A program made the translations under genes and the position numbers. Shown here one piece after another: positions 10,813 through 21,938 of a stretch of 64,000 nucleotides of DNA; within the stretch, counting starts at the first letter, position 1; each line of letters starts with the position of its first letter. Below the pieces are notes generated by a model. It was not told the origin of the DNA. It made no database searches and worked only from the letters and a program-made list of their open reading frames with translations. The stretch comes from Piezodorus guildinii (Eukaryota > Arthropoda > Insecta > Hemiptera > Pentatomidae). The DNA is taken from contig CM041294.1 of assembly GCA_023052935.1 (NCBI GenBank), positions 26,276,641 through 26,340,640 of the forward strand, read 5' to 3'.

Positions 10813-11650
10813 TCGTTATTCGGATTCTACATATGTTAAAACATGAGACCTCAACTTTGTCAATAAAAAAGATACATTATTGAAAAAATAATGCCAGTCA
10901 AATAACGATTGTAATGAAATTATAATTAACTGATATCAATTCAATGTATATGAATTCACAGGACAATAATAATAATAGGAATAATCATTATTTGAAATGT
11001 CCCAACAACAAAATAAGCATACATACCAAGTTAAAATATATACAATTAAGTTATGCCTTTATGCACGATACACACTCAGCATTTATGAATAATAATTGTT
11101 TATTCATGAATGATACTGAACTAGAGGAGACAGATTTTCAAATAACTGCGAAGTAGCCGGTTTTAAAAACTCTTAACGATATGCTATATACAGATTAGCA
11201 TGGCTGTTTGTTTTTATTTTCTACCTAAAACTGCAGAAATAAATTTTAATTTGACCTTAAAGACTTATCTTTTCGTTTGAGGTTTGAATAGATAACAGCC
11301 CTTGAATTTGGAGAGTTATGTTTTGAAGGTTAACTTTTGAAAAGTTATCACCATAAGTTTTATTTTCAAAGACAATTGAACAAATATAGGATATGAACTG
11401 ATTAAAAAAAAACACAAAAAAAATAACACATTACGATGTTTTTGCTCTAAAAGGATATAGTTAACCTATTTTTCTTATTATTATTTTACAGGGTTGAGGA
11501 AAATACAATACAAACAGTTCCTTCCTCTAGAATTTCTCTTCATTAAGTTTTGGTTTGCAAAAGAAAATACTTTCATTTTATATCTAATATTTGAAAATAG
11601 TTCAGTTTTTATAATTTGGTTTAAAATATAAAAAATAAAAATATATGCAT
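10813..11650. other. AT-rich stretch without recognised features
   Basis: A 70-codon frame at 10944-11156 is low complexity (Asn-rich, from AATAAT runs) and is not called. Confidence 0.35.
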
Positions 11651-11653
11651 TTA

Positions 11654-11979
11654 AGGCGGTGATACATGGTAAGAAATAGGGTATGTGTAGGTGAAGTAAA
11701 ATGGCGATATTCACACCGTTGAGCCTGCTGAAAAGTTGGTGGAAGTAAATATCGTGATAGTTGACGTACTATATCACACTTTCATCTACTTTCCATAACG
11801 ATAATTAATAACACTGTCATTTGTTATATTATTTTGGTCAAACTTTAACTAAAAATAGTTTATTTACATTCATATAAGAGTATATTTAATTGTGTTTCTA
11901 GATTCCAAAACCATTATTTAATAATATGTATATTTTTACTGTTTGGATATTACATTTTAATTCTAAAGTTATTTATTAG

Positions 11980-12027
<48 letters not shown>

Positions 12028-12513
12028 ATATATATTTGTATTATTGTTTGAGATTCATAATATTTTGTTTTGTTTGCGCTAAAATTCGAAATAGAAATAG
12101 AAAAATTGAAAGTGATTTTACAAAGCAATGTAGCTGTCATAGGTGGCGTGCATGTTCCCGTCACTTATCAGTTGTGTTGTTGTTGACATTTGTAGTTGGT
12201 TAGTAAGTAAATTCGTATAAAAATGTCGAAAAACTTTTTAGACATTAGTATTATTATTAATTATAATAACATGACACCAATTGAACATTCATCTTTACAT
12301 TAGAATTTGGTAACTTAAACAGAGCTAACCAACCTTTTCAACAATTTCCTGAATAATCAACTGTTCACACATCCGCCATTTTGCCGAGTACTGTTGCGTA
12401 CTCTCACCGTATACACGTGACATTTTTACTCTCACGCAGTTTTCACCACCCTCTCGCGAGATTACTTTCACCTCACCTACACATACCCTATTTCTCACCG
12501 TGTATCTCCGCCT
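11654..12513. mobile_element. MITE with ~50-bp terminal inverted repeats, TTA flanks
   Basis: The left end AGGCGGTGATACATGGTAAG and the right end (minus strand) AGGCGGAGATACACGGTGAG continue as matching sequence through 'aaatagggtatgtgtaggtg' for about 50 bp. TTA flanks both sides (11651-11653 and 12514-12516), which fits a PIF/Harbinger-type 3-bp TWA duplication. The interior is noncoding and includes an (AT)n tract. A second member of the family lies at 44778-46481. Confidence 0.75.
11981..12034. repeat. (AT)n microsatellite
   Basis: Two runs of AT dinucleotides separated by one phase break lie inside the MITE. The 62-codon frame read through it (12164-11976) is an artefact. Confidence 0.9.
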
Positions 12514-12560
12514 TTAGGTATGTACATTGAAATATTTATAAACCTTTTTTTTTGCATTCA

Positions 12561-12563
<3 letters not shown>

Positions 12564-12592
<29 letters not shown>
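12564..12592. repeat. (AT)n microsatellite
   Basis: An AT dinucleotide run followed by a T-rich tract. Confidence 0.9.
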
Positions 12593-12597
<5 letters not shown>

Positions 12598-12742
12598 TTA
12601 TTATTTTTATATTTTTTTTTGTTTTTTCTGGTCATCTGTAATGTGACAACCATCAAAGGGGCTAAAATAATGAAAAAATAATACGTCAGGCATGAGGAAG
12701 GACAGAACCTAGTAGCACGCCTTCTCTTCAGGTTTTCTTACA

Positions 12743-13312
12743 TTTTTACTTTCACTTCATATATATACCCTTACTATATATAGTATTGCGATCGTGAAAA
12801 TTTTCGAATTCCAGTTTTCAACGGAAATACACATTTTAGGGTCCCTAGTCCAAATAACCAAGTCCCGCAAAAAGGTCTGTCTGTGTGTGTGTTGTGTTTC
12901 ATATTTAAGACAAATATACGCCGAGACGTTACGAAACCTTTTTCATCAAAATGAGCTAACCAGAAGAGCCACTTTATACCATACATTTTGCACCTTTTTT
13001 CGATTTTCTCGAAAACGGTTCCGACAATTTTGATTAAACTCGCTACATGATGTAAAATTTAATGGGCTTTAATATCATGTAGGTTTCATTCCGATTAAAA
13101 TGGTATACAGGGCCTAAATGCCGATATTTTAAATTTTCTTTCTGTAAAGTACCTTTAATTTTGTTGATTCTATAAAAATAACTATATTATCTTGTTACCA
13201 CTGATAAAAAACAGGTAAATATATAAATTGAATAAATTCGATACCCAACTAAAGGAGAAAACAGAAAAAATATTTTTTTAATGCAATTTTTCGTTTTTGA
13301 GCAGATTTATTT
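12743..13312 (-). repeat. TCTGG-family repeat, truncated at the TCTGG side
   Basis: It opens with 'ttttactttcacttc' and the half palindrome 'ttactatatatagta', then 'ttgcgatcgtgaaaattttc', the GT tract (12885-12896) and the core blocks to 'aatgcaatttttcg'. The remaining ~300 bp including the TCTGG end is missing. A short segment of the GT-adjacent block (gtaactcccgggcg) is also missing. Confidence 0.82.
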
Positions 13313-14949
13313 CTAATTTTAAAAAAGTGAATCTGAAGGAACATTAAAATTTTGGCATTTTCTCAATTCCAATGAGCCTTATCGTACCGTTTTTTATCAC
13401 ATTTTTTTTTTCTTTTGACAAATTAATCTTTTATTATTGCCTTAAATATTTTCATATTGAATTTTTATATATTTATTTACTCATAACAGAAGGAATAACT
13501 AAATCCTAGATATTTTACATTAAAACAAAATTATAATCTGCTATAAATTAACAAAATCGTATAATATGATTACAATTAACTCAATCTAATCTTATTTTAA
13601 GTCATTTTTTACTGAAATAGTCACACCTAGGTACATCTTAACGTGTGGGCTGCCAGCCTCCACGTGGTTTCGCTCGATGATTGCTCTTTTGGCGGTCATT
13701 AGTAAGAGTTTCTGAACCGGAAAAAAATGTATTTTCGTCATTTTTGAAGCACTGATAAACTAGTAAAAACACAAACTAGTCGTATGTTCGATGAGCTAGA
13801 AAATCGGATGTATTAGGTCACTTCATCAAATTAATTAGCTGCTTAGTAAGAGTTTTAGGACCATGAGAATTGCATTTGTAATAAGTGTGGTAAAAGAAGT
13901 TTTTGAAAATATTTCTAGATGTTGTTCGATTATCTAGTCTACCATGCTCTTAGCCTTACAAAATGCAGAGTTATTTAACCGTTTGTGCTTCGGATTTTCT
14001 TCTTCGGAAAAGAAGAATCACAAAAAAAAAAATCATTAAATGACGAAAATGAATTTTTTTTCTCTTTCATTTGAGCAAGCAAAATACCAAGATAAAGATA
14101 AGAAATCTCGGTTGAAACTGATGGATAAAAGAGCCATCCATAGCTAATCCTTTTTTTATAATATGTAAACATTACGTTAACATGGTTTCAAAAACACTGA
14201 GAGGATTAAATTAAAATATTGAAAAACGCTACGGAATTATTTAGAAACCCAATATGTAAGAGGGATACAGCTTTCCAATTCCGAACTTGCAGTGAATTGT
14301 ATTTTCAATGTGATATCTAATAATTTCATTATCCAGAGAAGCTTCTAAAACATAATAATTTTAAAATTGGAACTGACACCCAGGCCAATGTTAAAACACG
14401 GAAAGTTGACGTTTAATAAAAAAAAACTAATAAAAAAAAAACTGGCGCCACAGAGAATACTGCTCGGATCAAATTGAATAAAGAACTTTTTTCATTTTTG
14501 CCCAACCAGCCCCATTCTCCACTCATCCGCTGTCTCTACCGACAACTTTCCCTGTTTGATAACGGAAAAACTTTTAGTTTTTATTTCATTTGTTATTTTG
14601 TATGTATATTAATAAATTTTATATAAGGCGCAATGGGAAAAACTCCAAATTTTATAGATATTATATTTAATCAGAATATTGTGATTTAATTTTTTCTTAT
14701 TTAGACCTTTATCTATGAACTAAGAAATTTGCTCCTCCTCTTATTAATTAATATCAAATTACTTCTTAAATTAATAAGTGTTTTTATTTAATGGTATTCT
14801 GTAACTCAAATGATTGACTTGCCAGTACATGTAAAAAAAAAAAAAAAAAACCCAGATCTGGTGGACGATAGAATAATATTTTTACTTAGATTAAGTTGAA
14901 AAAAATAATTACATCAACTTGCCATTTTAAAAATTATTTTAGATTAATT
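13313..14949. other. Long stretch without recognised genes or repeats
   Basis: About 1.6 kb with no convincing frame on either strand. It contains two A-runs (about 14417-14440 and 14831-14849). The segment 13630-13720 is less AT-rich than its surroundings, but I recognise nothing in it. Confidence 0.4.
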
Positions 14950-15216
14950 CTTCCAGTGGCACGACAGGCCGTGTAGGTTGTAAGCTCCTGCAAGTTTACA
15001 CTCACGTTTCATGAGGCAATTTTTAGTGTAGGCTCATCACTCCCTACGACTAATTTTGTGAGTGGTCACCCTTTGGCTGACGGGTCTCACATACCCGGGG
15101 GAGAGGCTGTGAGTGAATCCACATTTTTTTTTAACCTTATAAAAGCCCCGCCGGGACTGGGATTCGAACTCAGAACCTGTAGCATGAGAGACTAGCACTC
15201 AGCCACGGGCTCTCCC
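14950..15216 (-). mobile_element. SINE-2 copy (tRNA-headed)
   Basis: On the minus strand the head reads GGGAGAGCCCGTGGCTGAGT, giving an A box TGGCTGAGTGC, and the B box is GAGTTCGAATCCC at about 15166-15178 (exact to the tRNA B-box consensus GGTTCGAATCC apart from one position). A GGGCTTTTATAAGG stretch and the family body (tgtgagacccgtcagcc) follow. The copy at 59.5 kb matches in the same order. Confidence 0.8.
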
Positions 15217-15254
15217 TTTAGATTAATTAATATAACAATATAAATTATTATATA

Positions 15255-15372
15255 TTATTTTTATGAGCTTTTGGTCACTCTCCATTACCTTCTACAATTT
15301 AGTATATTAGATAACATTTTTTTTCTGAAAGATTTGGATTTCTAAAGGTATATTAAACATCTAAATTACTAT
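15255..15372 (+). repeat. TCTGG-family fragment
   Basis: 'tcactctccattaccttct' through 'ggtatattaaacatctaaattact' corresponds to the first third of the family. Confidence 0.5.
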
Positions 15373-15389
15373 TCGCATTTGCTAAAAAA

Positions 15390-15512
15390 GGCTGATCTCG
15401 GGGGCTTGGGCTTGACCGGTGAACATTGGACGAGTCTATGCAAGCGAAGTTTGGTGGTATCGGCATCGAACCTTCGGGTTCGGTAAGCCTATTATTATTA
15501 TTATTATTATTT
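15390..15512 (+). mobile_element. RTE-like LINE, extreme 3' end with (ATT)n tail
   Basis: 'gcttgggcttgaccggtgaa', 'cattggacgagtct' and 'ttggtggtatcggcatcgaa' are followed by 'ggtaagcctattattattatt'. The same terminal sequence ends the RTE-like copies at 48.0, 55.2 and 56.0 kb, defining the 3' end and its ATT microsatellite tail. Confidence 0.8.
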
Positions 15513-16036
15513 GCTAAAAAAAAAAATTTAACCTGGAAAAATAACATCGGCAGTGAGGAAGCAAATATTTATAAATTCATGTTTGAAATATCCTAATCTC
15601 TATACATATAAAATGATAACGCGATTTTGGTTTCTGCCAACTTATTCTAAACCACAAGTTGGATTTTGATACGGTTTTCACTATAATTAGGAGCATCATT
15701 TCCTGAAGGTTTATAAGTAAAATACATTACAATTTAGCTTTTATTTAAATGGGAAAAATAAATTTTCTGTGACTAAATCGTCAAACTATTATTCCTGAAA
15801 TATAAGTAGTAACATGCGTATTCTATATCGTTGGAAAAAGCAAGATTTTCGAAAAGTCAATATGCAATAAAAGAAATCGTACAAGTTAATATAAAGTTGG
15901 TGTAAGCCCGTAAACTTATGAAATCTGCATATATAATGATTAACGACTGAACGCGATTATTGTTTCAGCTAACTCCTTCTAAACCAGAAGACTAAATGAA
16001 GAAGACATTCTTTTCTGAAGGTTCATAAGTAAAATA

Positions 16037-16895
16037 TTGGGTTGTTTCACATGAAATGTCCGTTTTTATAGTTTCTGAAATATACAAAGGATTTTGCAGT
16101 TACTAATCCTCTACCTTTGTATTATAAACATTAGCTTCCCAATCAATTACCCACTTTTTAGTATACCTCCAAATATGAACATGGAAACACACGATTTTCG
16201 AGTAATATTTTTGTACGAGCTCAGGCATTCATCAGCTGAAGCCGCTAGAAATATTTGCAAGGCGTTCGGGGAAGGGAGTGTTAATGAACGGACCATTCGC
16301 CGTTGGTTTGCTAAGTTTTCAGCTGGGGATACCGACTTGGAAAACTTGCCCCGAGGAAGACCTCCGTCCGTAATAGACAACGATGTCCTCGAACATACAG
16401 TAGAAGGAAACCCCTACCAAACAGTTAAAGGACTCTCAGCACAACTAAATGCAAGTCCATCTACTGTTCCTAGACATTTAAAATGTATTGGGAAAGTGAA
16501 AAAGCTCGATAAATGGGTATCTTACGATCTCACTGAGCGGCAGCAAGACCCCATGTTTCAAAACATACCGTGCAAAAATTGAAAGAACTGGGCTACGAAG
16601 TTCTTCCGCACCCACCATATTCTCCCAACTTGTCTCCAACAGATTACCACCTGTTCAAGAATTTAGACAACTTCGTCAAAGGAAAACTTTTTCAAAATGA
16701 TGATCAAGTGAAAAGTGCGTTTTCAGATTTTGTTTCACTTCAAAGTTCAGAGTTCTTCAGTTCGGTGATAAAAAAGTTGGTGCCACGTTGGGAAAAATGT
16801 GTAGAAAAATAAGGTAAATACTTCGAATAAAATTATCGTATTTTTAATAAAAATCCTTTACCTTGAAAACGGACATTTCATTTGACACAACCCAA
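16037..16895 (+). mobile_element. Mariner element, internally deleted (copy 2)
   Basis: It is 859 bp with TTGGGTTGTTTCACATGAAA and its near-inverse at the right end, flanked by TA at 16035-16036 and 16896-16897. The undisturbed target exists in the first tandem unit at about 15717-15730 (agtaaaatacattac), so the empty site confirms both ends and the TA duplication. It carries the same internal deletion as copies 1 and 3. Confidence 0.95.
16175..16812 (+). pseudogene. Mariner transposase remnant (copy 2)
   Basis: It starts MNMETHDF at 16175. The DNA-binding half is intact to LTERQQ, then stops after the deletion junction; the C-terminal tail (RPHVSKHTVQKLKELGYEVL, SPTDYHLF) follows in another frame and closes at 16812. 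The first two catalytic Asp residues are missing and the third is kept. Like copy 1 it has YELRHSSAEA where copy 3 has YEFKLGHSAAEA, a shared 2-codon difference that groups copies 1 and 2. Confidence 0.9.
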
Positions 16896-17490
16896 TACAT
16901 TACGATTTTGCTTTTCTTTAAAGAAGAAAACTAAATTTTTTGTGACCAAGTCGTGAAAACATTATTCCTGAAATATAATAGTAACATAGGCATATTCTAT
17001 AACGTTGGAACGCGTAAGATTTTATAAAAGTAAATATGCAATAATATGGCTCTTACTATTCAATATAAAGTTGTTGTAAGCTCATAAACTTTACATAAAT
17101 AAATAACTTAATAGGATAGGAACTTTTGTTATTTCTATAGTTTTTGAATACATACATACCAATCAAGATTATTTATTAAAATAAAAATTTTCGTTATCTC
17201 TGCTACTTTAAAATAACAAACAATTAAACTTCATCAATTGCATTTTACTTTACGATTAACTAAAACTCCCAAAGCAGTGACTCTAAATTGGTCAGGCATT
17301 GATTGTTTTAACATAAACGACACCTAATTCAAATTGCACCTCTGCGAAGGAGTGGTGGGTCCGCTAGATATAAATAAATTAATAGATAAATTGAGAAAAC
17401 AATTTTCTTAATTTTTCAATGAAACAAATATTAATCTTACTCGTGTTATATCCCTCCCGAAAAATATCAGATTTAATTTTATATATCTTT

Positions 17491-17512
17491 AGATAGATAG
17501 ATAGATAGATAG
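17491..17512. repeat. (GATA)n microsatellite
   Basis: Five to six GATA units, probably the (TATC)n tail of the minus-strand LINE-C fragment that follows. Confidence 0.9.
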
Positions 17513-17684
17513 AAAAGTCTGTTTTTATTTTTCAAAATTACATCAAATAGCAAATAAACAAATAAAAAATACACAAATTACAAAATACAATAATAAAAAT
17601 CAGACACATTACATGGTCTATTGACTGTCCGTGGAGTCTGTTTTTATTAACAAAATTAATCTTTAATCTATCAATATAAATAAT
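17513..17684 (-). mobile_element. LINE-C 3' tail fragment
   Basis: 'aaagtctgtttttatttttc' next to GATA repeats, and then 'ggtctattgactgtccgtgg', parallels the 3' end of the LINE-C copy at 23.5 kb (GATA tract, 'actgtcttttatttcttt', 'agaccgtcagtccggag'). Confidence 0.45.
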
Positions 17685-17950
17685 TTTTTTTTTTTTTTTA
17701 GTAATAACAATTTTCTATTGAGAAAATTTTACAATCTGTCCCAATTTGGACATTAATAGTATTGCTGAATGATATCAAACATACTACATTCATACAATAT
17801 TTACACAACATAAAATTACAATAAAATATATAAACTATAATGAATCAATACAAAAGTCAATAATTCACTTATACCTATATACACATACACACACTCATAC
17901 ATACATCACATTGAGTGGAGAATCTAGCCAGTGCTAGAACTCCAATATAT

Positions 17951-20621
17951 TTACAAAAGGTCGCGGGGCCACTGCCGTTTCAACCTTCTAGGTGGGTTGT
18001 ATGGATGAGTGGAGCTGGATAGGGATTGAGCTAAAGGATTAGGATGATGAATGAGGTTCTGGTGGAATTTGGAAAATTTGGATGGAATTAGGTCTGAAAT
18101 AAATGGAACATTAAGGTCGTGGTGCAAGGTATAATTGGAGACATAATAAGGAGCATTTACTATTGTACGGAGGACTTTGGATTGAAAGGATTGAATGCGC
18201 TTGATGTTAGAACGTTTAGCTGTCCCCCACAGTTCAAGTCCGTAGGTCCAGATGGGCTTCAGTATTGTCTTGTAGATTAATAATTTGTTTTCAACTGTAA
18301 GTTCAGATTTTCTGTTGAGTAGTCGGTATAACTGTCCGAATCGTCGGTTGAGTTCTTGTCTTTTAAGTCTTGTATGTGGGTTCCAAGTCAATCTTTTGTC
18401 TAACAGTAAGCCAAGATACCGGACTGTATCTGAGAGAGGAATCGGTAATGAGTTGAAATAAACTGGCGGACAGGATTTTCGTCTAAGAGTAAAGGTTATG
18501 TGTTTACATTTGGCTTCGTTCACCTTTACACGCCAGTTATTACACCAGTGTTCGATAAGGAAAAGGTGTCTCTGAAGGTTTAAGGATGCTGTTTCAGGAT
18601 TGGAACTGGATGATAGGATGGCGGTGTCGTCTGCAAAAGTTGCCAGAAAGGTATCAGGATGTGTAGGAATATCAGCAGTGTAAAGGATGTAGAGGATGGG
18701 TCCCAAGACGCTGCCTTGAGGAACACCGGCCTCAACGGGATAAAGGTTAGAAAATTCTTCACCGCAGCGAACTCGGAAGGAACGGTTCGAGAGATAGGAT
18801 CGGAGAATGAGGTATAGGGACTGGGGTAAATGGGTTTTCAGCTTGAAGAGTAATCCAGTGTGCCATACCCGGTCAAAAGCTTGCGCAATGTCCAGAAACG
18901 CACCAGAACAATACTCTTTGCATTCAAGAGCTGAGGAAATATGGTCTACAACTCGGAGCCCCTGTTGAACTGTGGAATGCTGAGGACGGAATCCAAACTG
19001 ATGGGAAGGAAGATTTTGAGATTCTAATATGGGTAGGATACGTTTAAGAAGAAGCCTTTCGAAGATTTTTGAGAGGATGGGGAGTAGACTAATAGGCCTG
19101 TAGGATGAAGTCGTAGTGTTAGGAGGTTTACCTGGTTTTAAAAAAAGGATGATGGTGGAATGTTTCCATAACAGAGGAAAATAGGTGGTGCGGAGGATGC
19201 AGTTATAAATATAAGTAAGGAATATAATAGCTTTCTGCGGAAGTTGTCGGAGGATCTGGGGAGTAAGGAGATCGTGTCCAGGAGATTTACGGAGAGTCAG
19301 TTTTTGGAGAAGATATTTGACCTCAGAGGGATTAATAGCTTTAGGAGGTAGGGAAAGTGGAATCGGTGACATAAGAAAGTCTTGCACTTTTGCGGTGTGA
19401 TTGAGGAGTGAATACTTTGGAGAGGTGTGTGGCGAATTCCTCGGCTTTATCTTCATCAGACGCAGCCCAGGAGTCATCACCACGTCGGAGAGGATGGGAA
19501 ACATGATGGTATTTTAGGATCTTTTTCGTGACATTCCACAGGGAATTATCACGAGCTGATAGAGAGGAGAGGTAGGAATTAAAGGACTGGGAACTGAAGT
19601 TCGCCAACTCCCTCTTCAATTGTCTACAATAGAAGTTATAGGAGCGGCGATCTGTTGGGTGTCGGGTGCGCTGCCATAATGATCTTGCTCGGCGTTTGGT
19701 GTGGATAAGGTCTATAATAGGTTGTGGAAAATGATTTTGGTCTGGATTTATATTGGAGTGTTTAGGAGAGGAAGCAGTCCAGACAGCTTGTTGGATGGCG
19801 GTGGTAAAGGAATAGACGGAATTATCTAGGTCATCTTGGGTTTTGAGGGTTACTCTGAGGTCAATATTATCGGTCAGGATTTGGCGGAAAAGGTTCCAGT
19901 TGACAGGGCCTCGGATGAATGATGGTGGAATGGGTTTTGGAATTGGAGTGAGAGATACTTTTAGGATCAGTGGACTATGGTCTGAGGATAGTTCATCAAG
20001 GCGAGTTAAAGACATGTTGAGAGAGCCTAATCCGCTGTGGATAAAGAAGTCGAGGATGTCAGGATTGCGGTTAGGATCGGTTGGCCAGTAGGTAGGGGAG
20101 TCAGGAGGCAGGATATTAAAATTTCGGGAGTTGAGTGCAGACAGCAAATTTCGTCCCCGAGAATTCGTGGTTCTGGAACCCCACTGCTGATGCTTGGCGT
20201 TTAAGTCTGCACCCAGAATGAAACGATTTCCTAAGGAATCCAGGAAGGATACAAATTCAGAATTGGAAATGGAATGTTTAGGAGGGCAATATGCAGATGT
20301 GAGGGTTACCGGAAAGGAAAAAGTCTTGATTACTATGAATGTGGCTTGTAGGAAATCATAGGTGGGAAGTGGGAGTAAATGATGAGAGAGAGATTGGTGG
20401 ACAATGATAGCAGAACCGGCATGGGCTTTACCGTCTGGGTGGTCAGTACGGTATGTCATGTATTGCGGTATTTTGAAGTACTGTTTAGTCGTTAGTCTTG
20501 TTTCAGTTATAAGTGCAACATCGATTGTTTTGTCTTGCAACAACGCTGTCAGTTCGTCAGTATGATTTCTAACACCATTCGCATTCCAAAGGAGAATGGA
20601 TAAGGAGTTAGGTGAAGTCAT
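17951..20621 (-). pseudogene. Jockey-A ORF2: endonuclease-reverse transcriptase with one frameshift
   Basis: The protein nicks target DNA and reverse-transcribes the element RNA at the nick. The first piece (20621-19341, 426 codons) starts MTSPNSLSILLWNANG and carries the APE-type endonuclease: N15, E40 (ITETRL), Y111, D139/N141 (GADLNAKHQQW) and D214-H215 (SSDHSP). The second frame (from about 19410 to 17951) carries the reverse transcriptase with SYRPISLL, HQFGFRPQHST, FLDIAQAFDRVWH, AGVPQGSVLGP, the catalytic FADD (about 18640-18630), LLDKRLTWNPHTRLK and the ending WPRDLL. The frames meet at about 19400-19415, between EEFATHLSKVFTPQ and LLNHTAKVQDF, so a single small indel disrupts an otherwise complete ORF2. 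Confidence 0.92.
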
Positions 20622-21938
20622 TTAAGGATTTTTCAAGGCAGGGATTAGATTCGATACTAGATTTGTAAGGAGTGATATAAGCGGCATAACAAGAGATTTG
20701 ATTTCGGAGATGAACGATGTCATTAGACTGGTAAGATCTGTGACGTTTGATGGTGGAGGGATATGAGAAATTTGATGTTGAGGAGTTTTTTGAAGATTAG
20801 GTAAACTTTGAGGGATAGATTCTTGTACAATAGATTGAGAATGTTGAGGAAAATGTTGTTCCGGCAGTGCCTCGACTTCATGATTCTGGTTACCACCTCC
20901 AAGCAAGTGGGCAAATGACACGTTAGAATTTACAAGTTTTGATGGTTCTCTTCTGCTTCTGGTTGGTACAGCTGTTTCATTCGGATCCTGAGGTTTTTGG
21001 TATCTGGTTCTGAGTTTCTTGTAGATTTCACATCCCTTGTAGTTAGCCGGGTGGTCCTTGAGGCACAGAGCACATACAGCGGGTGCTGATCTTGATCTTG
21101 TACATTCTTCTGTTTTATGCTGTTCACCGCATTTCACACAGCGTGGTATGTGATGGCAATAACTTTTGGTATGACCATATACCTGACAGTTATGGCACTG
21201 GACTATTTCTTTCTTTGTGTAAGGTTTTTCAACTTTTACACGGGTATAGTACAGTCTGCTGAGGTCATAGATTTTTTCGACTCCTGCTGATGGTTCCAAG
21301 TCCACGAAGAATAGAGGCAGTGGACTTTTATCTTTTAGAACGTTGGTGACTTGCCTCACTTGGAATCCTAATTCTGTCAGTTCTTCTTTGATTGCTTCAA
21401 CGGGTGTTGAGGAATGTAGGTTTCTGATTACGACCCTTAATGCTCTCTCTTGGCGCAGCTGATAAGTATGAAAGTCAGCTTTGGTCTCAGTCAGATATTT
21501 TACAATCTTTCTGTAGGTTTCAGCAGTAGTCGGAGATATTTTAGTATCATTGGTTCTACTTATACAATAATAACTATTAGGATCTGTTACTTTGTTTAAA
21601 TGCGCACACATCAGTTTAAAATGTTTAATATTTTTAACAAATATTGGTGGAGGTAGTGGTTCTCTGGGTATAGGAGAAGATTCCATGGTTTCTTTTTCAT
21701 TTTGGAGGATCTGAAATGGATTCGGTGTAAAAAACGGAGATTCATCAGTTATTCCTTGTGATGATGTGCTGGGCTGTGGTTCAGAACCTAATGAGGTAGC
21801 TGACGCGGTCGCTGGTGGAATCATTTTTTTATTTTGTTCACGGCGGGGTCTCTGTTTTGTGGGAGACGAGTTAGAACCTGCAGATCTAGATCTTTTACTT
21901 GCAGACTTTGAGGACATGACTTGATGAAAATATCTCAT
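20622..21938 (-). CDS. Jockey-A ORF1: gag-like RNA-binding protein, 438 aa
   Basis: This is the nucleic-acid-binding ORF1 protein of a Jockey-clade LINE, which packages the element RNA. The N-terminal ~100 residues are Ser/Pro/basic rich and probably disordered. A region at about 160-240 (ALRVVIRNLHSSTPVEAIKE, FFVDLEP) fits the RNA-binding domain found before the knuckles in this class. Three zinc knuckles follow: C248-C251-H256-C261 (CX2CX4HX4C), C267-C270-H274-C279 and C289-C292-H296-C303. The tail (about 405-438) is hydrophobic. Translation could start at M1 or M8 (MSSKSASKR). Its TAA stop is followed immediately by the ATG of ORF2 in the same frame. Confidence 0.92.
   Translation of the reverse strand: MRYFHQVMSSKSASKRSRSAGSNSSPTKQRPRREQNKKMIPPATASATSLGSEPQPSTSSQGITDESPFFTPNPFQILQNEKETMESSPIPREPLPPPIFVKNIKHFKLMCAHLNKVTDPNSYYCISRTNDTKISPTTAETYRKIVKYLTETKADFHTYQLRQERALRVVIRNLHSSTPVEAIKEELTELGFQVRQVTNVLKDKSPLPLFFVDLEPSAGVEKIYDLSRLYYTRVKVEKPYTKKEIVQCHNCQVYGHTKSYCHHIPRCVKCGEQHKTEECTRSRSAPAVCALCLKDHPANYKGCEIYKKLRTRYQKPQDPNETAVPTRSRREPSKLVNSNVSFAHLLGGGNQNHEVEALPEQHFPQHSQSIVQESIPQSLPNLQKTPQHQISHIPPPSNVTDLTSLMTSFISEIKSLVMPLISLLTNLVSNLIPALKNP

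Larger units (their letters stand above)
15598..17366 (+). mobile_element. Helitron-like nonautonomous element with internal tandem duplication
   Basis: The 5' end TCTCTATACATATAAAATG and the 3' end GTGGTGGGTCCGCTAG (CTAG terminus, preceded by an imperfect hairpin around 'cacctctgcgaaggagtg') are typical of insect Helitron termini. Inside, a unit of about 332 bp is present twice in direct orientation (AACGCGATT at 15618 and 15950); the second unit is interrupted by mariner copy 2. No Rep/helicase frame exists, so it is nonautonomous. The base after CTAG is A rather than the usual T, which weakens the call. Confidence 0.55.

Noticed and set aside
11976..12164. 62-codon minus-strand frame
   Set aside because: It reads through an (AT)n microsatellite (IYIYIY repeats) and is not a gene.
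15166..15216. Possible tRNA gene on the minus strand (exact B box)
   Set aside because: The body continues as in the SINE-2 copy at 59.5 kb, and no tRNA acceptor stem is formed.
19843..20091. Plus-strand 82-codon frame
   Set aside because: It is antisense to the Jockey-A endonuclease, a shadow of the real reading frame.
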